This document shows, piece by piece, positions 5,696 to 10,249 of a DNA stretch of 10,249 bases. The DNA is taken from contig JAFRYJ010000205.1 of the NCBI GenBank assembly GCA_017437705.1, forward strand, positions 1 through 10,249, written 5' to 3'. The notes beneath the pieces were generated by a model. That model saw only the letters and a list, made by a program, of their open reading frames with translations. It did no database searches and was not told the origin of the DNA. How positions within the stretch are numbered: the first letter of the stretch is position 1; every line of letters starts with the position of its first letter. Source of the DNA: Lachnospiraceae bacterium. Lineage in GTDB: Bacteria > Bacillota_A > Clostridia > Lachnospirales > Lachnospiraceae. The position numbers and the translations under genes were made by a program.

Positions 5696-7228
5696 ATGCT
5701 TCAGATCGAACACGTGACGCTGGTCCACAAAAAGGATCTGCGCACCATAATAGATGATTTCAGCTTTGTGCTTAACCGCGGGGACAAGGCTGTTCTTGCA
5801 GGCGAAGAGGGCAACGGCAAATCCACGCTGCTTAAGTGGATCTACGACCCCGGACTTATAGAAAGCTATGCGGAAGCGGAGGGCATCAGGACGGCGCGGG
5901 GAGAGGTGATGGCCTATCTGCCCCAGGAGCTTTCGGGACCCGACAGGCAGAAGACCGTTTCAGAGTATATCTCCGGCCTCCGGGCCTGTGATGCCGACGA
6001 CGTGCAGGCCGTAAGCCGCATCGCGGCGGCGCTGCAGACAGATCCGGATCTTTTGTTTTCGGACCGGCGGATGGATACGCTGTCCGGCGGGGAGCGCGTA
6101 AAGGTGCAGATGGCGGGCCTGCTTATGATGCAGCCGGACATCCTGCTGCTGGACGAGCCCACCAACGACATTGACATCGAAACGCTGGAATGGATGGAGA
6201 GGTTCATCCGGGAGTGGCAGGGAAGCGTGCTCTTCGTTTCCCACGATGAGACCCTGATAGAAAGGACAGCCAACAGGGTGATCCTTATCGAGCAGCTCCG
6301 CAGGAAGACGGTCCCCCGGGTGACGGTGGCAAACACAACATTTGATGTATTCATGGCCGAAAGGCGCCGCGCCTTTGCAAAACAGGAGCAGGAGGCGCAA
6401 AGCGACCGCAGAGAGAAGCGGAAGCGTGATGAGAAATTCCGCCGTATCCAGCAGAAGGTGGAAAAGGCCCTGCAGAACGTATCACGGCAGGATCCCGCCA
6501 CGGGACGGCTTCTCAAGAAAAAGATGAAAGCCGTCAAATCCCTGGAGCACAGGTACGAAAGGGAAAGCGCCGATATGACGGAGCGGCCCGAGGAGGAGGA
6601 AGCCGTCAACATCCGCTTCAACAGGCAGATGGCGATGCCGGCGGGTAAGACGGTGCTGGACATGAACATACCGCAGCTTGTATCAAAGGGCGGCGATGTG
6701 CTGGCGGAGGGGCTGGAGCTCAGGGTGAGAGGACCGGAGAAGGTATGCATCATAGGGCCCAACGGCTGCGGCAAGACCACCTTCATGAAGAGTATCGCCG
6801 AAGAGCTCTTAAGCAGGACCGATATAAAAGCCTGCTACATGCCCCAGGATTATGAGGATCTGCTGCCCGCGGATATAAGCGCGGTGGAGTTTCTGGCGCC
6901 CTCGGGGAAAAAGGAGGATATAACCCTGGCCAGGACCTATCTGGGCTCCCTCAAATTCACCCGGGACGAGATGCTTCATCCCGCAGGCGAGCTGTCCGGC
7001 GGACAGAAGGCCAAGCTCCTGCTTCTGGGCATGAGCCTTAAGGAGACGGACGTGCTTATCCTGGATGAGCCAACGAGGAATCTGTCGCCCCTGACGGCAC
7101 CGGAGGTGCGGGCCATGCTGAGGGATTTCCCCGGGGCGATAATAAGCGTCTCTCACGACAGGAAATACATAAAAGAGGTGTGCGGCACGGTATACCGCAT
7201 GACTGAAAACGGTCTTATCAGACAATAA
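5696..7228 (+). CDS. ABC-F family ATPase (two ABC domains, no membrane domain)
   Basis: A 510-residue soluble protein with two ATP-binding cassettes; ABC-F proteins act on the ribosome, either in translation or by displacing antibiotics. Domain 1 has Walker A GEEGNGKST (36-44), signature LSGGE (129-133), Walker B with LLLDEPTND (150-158) and switch His183. A long Arg/Lys- and Glu-rich linker (about 215-305) is likely the coiled coil that reaches the peptidyl-transferase centre. Domain 2 has GPNGCGKTT (354-362), LSGGQ (433-437), LILDEPTRN (454-462) and His487. The second site reads DEPTRNLSPLT rather than the usual NHLD, a variant I associate with some resistance-type ABC-Fs. Start: ATG 5696 follows GAGGTGG (5682-5688) by 7 bases; the in-frame ATG 5675 and upstream extension have no ribosome binding site and encode non-ABC sequence. 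It has its own promoter and leader. Whether it gives drug resistance cannot be decided here. Confidence 0.93.
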   Translation: MLQIEHVTLVHKKDLRTIIDDFSFVLNRGDKAVLAGEEGNGKSTLLKWIYDPGLIESYAEAEGIRTARGEVMAYLPQELSGPDRQKTVSEYISGLRACDADDVQAVSRIAAALQTDPDLLFSDRRMDTLSGGERVKVQMAGLLMMQPDILLLDEPTNDIDIETLEWMERFIREWQGSVLFVSHDETLIERTANRVILIEQLRRKTVPRVTVANTTFDVFMAERRRAFAKQEQEAQSDRREKRKRDEKFRRIQQKVEKALQNVSRQDPATGRLLKKKMKAVKSLEHRYERESADMTERPEEEEAVNIRFNRQMAMPAGKTVLDMNIPQLVSKGGDVLAEGLELRVRGPEKVCIIGPNGCGKTTFMKSIAEELLSRTDIKACYMPQDYEDLLPADISAVEFLAPSGKKEDITLARTYLGSLKFTRDEMLHPAGELSGGQKAKLLLLGMSLKETDVLILDEPTRNLSPLTAPEVRAMLRDFPGAIISVSHDRKYIKEVCGTVYRMTENGLIRQ

Positions 7229-7260
7229 AAAACGCCGGAGAGTTTGGTCTCTCCGGCGTT
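7225..7260 (-). terminator. Intrinsic terminator of the trxA-trxB operon, overlapping the ABC-F stop
   Basis: A perfect 12-bp stem (7231-7242 with 7249-7260) has a 6-base loop. Read on the - strand it runs into TTTTTTATTG, so it terminates trxB transcripts, 15 bases after the trxB stop. On the + strand the hairpin is the same but is followed by CGGCATTT, so it may only weakly stop the convergent ABC-F transcript. Confidence 0.88.
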
Positions 7261-7275
7261 CGGCATTTAAAGCAC

Positions 7276-8208
7276 TTATTCGCCTAAGGTATTCAGATAT
7301 CTCTTGATGGAATCGATGGCCACGGCGCCGTCCGCCGCTGAGCACACTATCTGGCGCAGCTGCTTCGTACGGATGTCGCCGGCGGCGAATACGTTGGGAG
7401 CCGAGGTGCAGCAGGACTCGTCGGCAATGATGAAACCGCTGGGATCCAGCTTGCATATGCCCTGGTACGCACGTCTGTCGGGCTCCATGCCGATGGCGAT
7501 GAAGAGAGCATCTACGGGGATCTCGTAACGCTTCATCTCGTTGGTATCGTCCACATGTATGTTTTCGATCCTTGATGCACCGTTGATGGCAGACACCTGG
7601 CAGTACCAGAAGGGCTCGATGTTGGGGGTAGACAGGATACGGTCTGCCAGGACCTTGTCGGCCTTCAGGGTGCCTCTTCTGTGGATCAGATAGACTCTCT
7701 CGCATATGCCGGACAGGTACAGCGCCTCTTCGGCAGCCACATTTCCTCCGCCGACAACGGCAACGGTCTTCCCCCTAAAAAGAGGCCCGTCGCACACTGC
7801 GCAGAAGGAAACGCCCTTGCCCATCAGCTTCGCTTCGCCCGGCACATTGAGCCTTCTGTGATCGACGCCCACCGCAACCAGCAGGGTACGGCCCACGAAG
7901 GGCGTATTACCGCCGGCTGAAACTTCGATAAGGTTGCCGCGGAGGGATCTTACCCCCGTTACCTCGGCGCCGATTATCTTTGCGCCGACCGCATCGGCAT
8001 GCTCCCTGAAGAGCTGGCTCAGTTCATAGCCGGTCACGCCCATGATGCCGGGATAGTTTTCGATTGTGTCCGTATTGAGGAGCTGCCCTCCGCCTATGCC
8101 GTTCTTTTCGAGCACGACGGCATCAAGCCCGGCGCGCTGAGCGTAAATGGCGGCGGTAAGGCCCGCGGGGCCCGCTCCGATAATAATAAGGTCGTAGATC
8201 TTGCCCAT
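7276..8208 (-). CDS. trxB: Thioredoxin reductase
   Basis: A cytosolic FAD enzyme that passes electrons from a reduced nucleotide to thioredoxin. In 310 residues: FAD-binding GAGPAG (11-16), redox dithiol CAVC (Cys136, Cys139) in FCAVCDG, second nucleotide-binding loop GGGNVAAEEA (153-162) and FAD-binding AAGDI (275-279). Length and order match the low-molecular-weight TrxR class. Variants worth noting: CAVC rather than CATC, GGGNVA rather than GGGDSA, AVGVD (112-116) where ATGA is usual, and HRRGTLK (176-182) where NADPH-specific enzymes have HRRxxxR, with Lys instead of the last Arg. NADPH use is probable, but cofactor preference is less certain than for canonical enzymes. It starts 22 bases after trxA, with GGAG about 13 bases upstream of the ATG, so both genes form one operon. 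Confidence 0.95.
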   Translation of the reverse strand: MGKIYDLIIIGAGPAGLTAAIYAQRAGLDAVVLEKNGIGGGQLLNTDTIENYPGIMGVTGYELSQLFREHADAVGAKIIGAEVTGVRSLRGNLIEVSAGGNTPFVGRTLLVAVGVDHRRLNVPGEAKLMGKGVSFCAVCDGPLFRGKTVAVVGGGNVAAEEALYLSGICERVYLIHRRGTLKADKVLADRILSTPNIEPFWYCQVSAINGASRIENIHVDDTNEMKRYEIPVDALFIAIGMEPDRRAYQGICKLDPSGFIIADESCCTSAPNVFAAGDIRTKQLRQIVCSAADGAVAIDSIKRYLNTLGE

Positions 8209-8230
8209 AGTGGTCTGTTATCTCCGTTTA

Positions 8231-8545
8231 TCAGATGGAATCAAGAAATGCTTCAAGCTCGGGCTTGGGGACCGCGCCGATGAGCTGGTTGACGGGCTGT
8301 CCGTTCTTGAACGCGATAAGCATGGGGATGGACATAACTCCGTATTTCATGGTGGTGGCGGGATTCTCGTCCACGTTGAGCTTGTAGAGATCCAGCTTGC
8401 TTGAGTATTTTACATCGATATCGTCTAAAAGGGCGGAGATTATACGGCAGGGGCCGCACCAGTCCGCATAGAAATCTATAACCACAGGTTTTTCTGAATC
8501 GAGGACCTTTGCCTGAAACTCGGCGTCTGATACATATTTAGCCAT
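8231..8545 (-). CDS. trxA: Thioredoxin
   Basis: A small cytosolic dithiol carrier that reduces protein disulfides and is recharged by the reductase encoded just downstream. The 104 residues form a standard thioredoxin: VVIDFYADWCGPCR with the redox pair Cys30 and Cys33, the conserved Asp of FYADW, NVDENP, and the cis-proline turn SIPML followed by FKNGQPV and the G of LIGAVPK. Full length, no signal peptide. Start: ATG at 8545 (- strand) follows AAGGAGG (8554-8560) at about 8 bases, a near-perfect ribosome binding site. Its -10 box lies about 40 bases upstream, so trxA leads the operon. Confidence 0.97.
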   Translation of the reverse strand: MAKYVSDAEFQAKVLDSEKPVVIDFYADWCGPCRIISALLDDIDVKYSSKLDLYKLNVDENPATTMKYGVMSIPMLIAFKNGQPVNQLIGAVPKPELEAFLDSI

Positions 8546-8584
8546 TTATACTACCTCCTTATATCAGGGTATTTCTCACATTAG

Positions 8585-8590
8585 ATTATA
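8585..8590 (-). promoter_or_regulatory. Putative -10 box of the trxA-trxB promoter
   Basis: A perfect TATAAT on the - strand sits 39 bases before the trxA start, giving a leader of about 33 bases. No good -35 box is found at 16-18 bases (TGTCGC is the nearest), so an activator or an extended contact may be needed. Confidence 0.5.
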
Positions 8591-8664
8591 TAACAAACCT
8601 TCGTAACGCGACAGAGGAATTTTTGCGGAGAGATGAAATGAGGATTTGACCTGTTCGGGGCTGC

Positions 8665-8850
8665 AAATAAATGAAATCAATACGTGACCCTGGTGATGCC
8701 GCCCGGTTCATTTATTTATCATATGGTTAGTTCCTCCGGAGGGATCTGCTATATGACCGATCCCTCCGGATGATGCGCAGCCCGCGGCGGGGAAGAGCGC
8801 TTCGTGATCCCGCCCGAGTGTGTTGAGTTCGCTGCGCGGACTCTTTTTTA
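8665..8850 (+). ncRNA. Candidate structured small RNA or leader RNA
   Basis: No gene is seen between trxA and the next start, but the + strand holds a chain of inverted repeats: AAATAAATGAA/TTCATTTATTT (8665-8675, 8707-8717, perfect 11 bp), TCCGGAGGGATC/GATCCCTCCGGA (8735-8746, 8759-8770, perfect 12 bp), GGCGGGG/TCCCGCC (8786-8792, 8808-8814, with a G-U) enclosing a smaller GAAG/CTTC stem, and then a textbook terminator. A terminator with no gene before it implies a short transcript of perhaps 170 bases. A weak promoter, TTGACC (8646-8651) and TAAATG (8668-8673) 16 bases apart, lies near the left end. I could not match it to 6S, SRP RNA, tmRNA, T-box or a known riboswitch. Confidence 0.4.
8825..8850 (+). 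terminator. Intrinsic terminator ending the candidate small RNA
   Basis: GAGTTCGC (8825-8832) pairs with GCGGACTC (8836-8843), including one G-U, over a 3-base TGC loop, followed directly by TTTTTTATT. No coding region ends upstream on this strand, and the trx genes run the other way. Confidence 0.85.
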
Positions 8851-8879
8851 TTGAAAGCCGGAAGAAAATATAGTAAAAT
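8851..8879 (+). promoter_or_regulatory. Putative sigma-A promoter for the terminal membrane-protein gene
   Basis: TTGAAA (8851-8856) and TAAAAT (8874-8879) are 17 bases apart, directly after the preceding terminator. A start near 8886 would leave about 54 untranslated bases. This makes the downstream gene independent of the upstream transcript. Confidence 0.6.
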
Positions 8880-8939
8880 TATGAGTCAGTATGGATTGCC
8901 GTAAGCGGCGTCCGTGTCCGCCTTATAAAGGAGATAATT

Positions 8940-10249
8940 ATGTCTAAACGAGATTTCTGGGACGACAGCCACGACGAGAAGAAAATGTCGAAGAGGAAAA
9001 GGAGAAAAGAGCAGAAGCACATCATCGAGGATACGCAGATGGTAGTGGTGGACGACAAGTTCCATCCCACCAGAAGCACCGGCTTCAAGGCCTTTATGAA
9101 GGTCCTCATGTTCTTAAGTGCAATGCTTCTGGCGCTTTGCCTTTATGTGGGCTACAGGTATTTCAACGACAGGATGGTGAACAGGGTCCTCAGCGGATCA
9201 TACTTTGACAGCAAGGGCTTTTCTACCGAATTCAACACAAAGACAGAGCAGCTTATAAAGCTTCTCGGCGCAGTGGAGCAGAACGAGGATGTCCTGAAGG
9301 AAGAGAACCAGATGGATCTTGCTAGCCTCATGGAGAGCTATATGGGCCCTGCCAAGAGCAACTTCGCTTATGCGGTATATAACGCAGCGGATTCCGGCCT
9401 TGTATTAAAAAGCGGGGACGATGCCGTGGACCGCATCGAGAGCAGCAAGCATTATATAAAGATAAACACGAAGAACGACGATTTCGGCGTAACATCATCC
9501 GTAAGGGGCAATACCCTGGACCAGGCCACATGGAAGAACGAGCTGTCCGCTTTAAAGAACGATTACGTTATATATCAATCGGTGGACAACAGCCTTACGG
9601 TACAGGATGAATTCTACGATTCCTACATGTCATTCAGCAGGACGGCCAGGTTCTACAATATAGCCAGATTCGTAGCCATCGGCGCGCTGGTACTGTTCCT
9701 GATCTGCCTCGTTTTCTGCACGATCGCAGCGGGACGTACGAAAGACAGCGGCATCGTTAAGCTCACATGGTTCGACCGCATCTTTACGGAATTCGGATTT
9801 ATCCTGGCGCTGGCTGCATTGGGAGCCATCTTCTTAGGCGTCTGGTTGTGCTACAAGAACGGTTTCGCCTACAAGCGGTATGTGCTGGCGGCGGGCGTTG
9901 TGCTTGGCTATCTCGTGGCCAGCGGCAGCTATTTCAGCCTGGTGCGCCGCATCAAGTCCGGTGAGTTTATCGACAACTCGCTGCTGTATATGGCGGGCAG
10001 CAGGATCAATTCCGGCCTCAACCACCTGCCGTCGGTGCTTAAATACATACTTATCATTCTGTTCCTGGTGGCTCTCAACGGAGGACTCATCTGGATGCAG
10101 ATGAAATTCACGGAGCCCAGGCTCGGGGGCATCCCGATCATCTTCATCATTTCGGGCGTGGTATTCTTCATAGAGTTCATCGTATTCCTTTCATGCCTGT
10201 TTATGAAGGACAGGCCGGAGATAGAGGAAGAGCCCGAAGCAGCGGAAGA
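8940..10249 (+). CDS. Multi-spanning membrane protein, possible sensor kinase N-terminus (3' end outside window)
   Basis: The frame stays open from ATG 8940 to the end of the window (436 codons). The start follows AAAGGAG (8927-8933) by 6 bases. A basic, charged cytoplasmic N-terminus (1-50) precedes helix 1 (about 52-72), a likely extracellular domain (about 73-240), then five more helices (about 243-264, 284-304, 315-335, 367-387, 398-421) and an acidic cytoplasmic stretch that continues past the end. The pattern AAGRTKDSGIVKLTWFDRIF after helix 2 and RRIKSGEFIDNSLLY after helix 4 resembles the membrane part of some Clostridia sensor histidine kinases, whose HAMP-less kinase domain would follow. 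No kinase motif is inside the window, and no response regulator is upstream, so this is a hypothesis; a plain membrane protein is the alternative. Confidence 0.8.
   Translation, partial: MSKRDFWDDSHDEKKMSKRKRRKEQKHIIEDTQMVVVDDKFHPTRSTGFKAFMKVLMFLSAMLLALCLYVGYRYFNDRMVNRVLSGSYFDSKGFSTEFNTKTEQLIKLLGAVEQNEDVLKEENQMDLASLMESYMGPAKSNFAYAVYNAADSGLVLKSGDDAVDRIESSKHYIKINTKNDDFGVTSSVRGNTLDQATWKNELSALKNDYVIYQSVDNSLTVQDEFYDSYMSFSRTARFYNIARFVAIGALVLFLICLVFCTIAAGRTKDSGIVKLTWFDRIFTEFGFILALAALGAIFLGVWLCYKNGFAYKRYVLAAGVVLGYLVASGSYFSLVRRIKSGEFIDNSLLYMAGSRINSGLNHLPSVLKYILIILFLVALNGGLIWMQMKFTEPRLGGIPIIFIISGVVFFIEFIVFLSCLFMKDRPEIEEEPEAAE

Noticed and set aside
5491..5757. Frame of 88 codons in the ABC-F leader, overlapping its start
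   Set aside because: No Shine-Dalgarno before its ATG, it runs through the attenuator-like hairpin, and its Cys/Arg-rich product looks random. A role as regulatory leader peptide is not excluded but is unsupported.
5914..6786. Open frame of 290 codons on the - strand inside the ABC-F gene
   Set aside because: The translation is Ser/Arg-rich with no family resemblance and lies wholly opposite conserved ABC motifs.
6809..7705. Open frame of 298 codons on the - strand spanning ABC-F and trxB
   Set aside because: It crosses a strong terminator and overlaps two certain genes; Arg/His-rich translation is a shadow.
8676..8792. T-box-like motif (GGTGATGCCGCCCGG resembling the GGTGGTACCGCG antiterminator)
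   Set aside because: The match is loose, the downstream gene is not an aminoacyl-tRNA synthetase or amino-acid gene, and a promoter lies between the terminator and that gene.

Overview
The window looks like an ordinary chromosomal stretch from an anaerobic, low-to-mid-GC Firmicute, most likely a Clostridia / Lachnospiraceae-type bacterium. This rests on strong AGGAGG-type ribosome binding sites, intrinsic terminators with U-tracts, a Gram-positive lipoprotein with a Thr/Glu/Gln wall spacer, a PG_binding_4 + YkuD L,D-transpeptidase, a two-gene thioredoxin system and an ABC-F ATPase. The taxonomic call is inference from family resemblance; no search was run. There is no tRNA, rRNA, CRISPR array, transposase or phage gene.

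Left part (1-3338, + strand): the 3' part of an EamA/DMT-type membrane transporter ends in an intrinsic terminator. About 320 bases of non-coding DNA with small dyads and a promoter follow. Then come a membrane-anchored L,D-transpeptidase (cell-wall cross-linking) and, 82 bases later, a Sir2 NAD-dependent protein deacetylase. No terminator is visible between these two, so they may share a transcript.

Middle (3339-7228, + strand): the spacer after sir2 is unusually structured. It holds a perfect 20-bp inverted repeat and three degenerate tandem units of about 54 bases. It leads to a lipoprotein with a low-complexity spacer and an EF-hand-like DVNGDGIDE loop. A small acidic cytosolic protein follows, possibly Imm63-like, and a clear terminator closes this pair. 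An ABC-F ATPase then has its own good promoter, a leader of about 270 bases and a short hairpin plus U-tract inside that leader, an arrangement typical of attenuation-controlled ABC-F genes.

Right part (7225-8590, - strand): trxA and trxB form a compact thioredoxin / thioredoxin reductase operon with a TATAAT -10 box upstream of trxA and a terminator downstream of trxB that overlaps the end of the convergent ABC-F gene.

End (8591-10249, + strand): between the divergent trxA and the last gene lies a hairpin-rich stretch ending in a textbook terminator, a candidate unannotated small RNA. A promoter follows at once, then the start of a multi-spanning membrane protein that runs off the window. 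Its topology resembles the N-terminal sensor part of some Firmicutes histidine kinases. No wholly new multi-gene system is evident; the best leads are the two structured non-coding regions (3342-3548 and 8665-8850) and the ABC-F leader.
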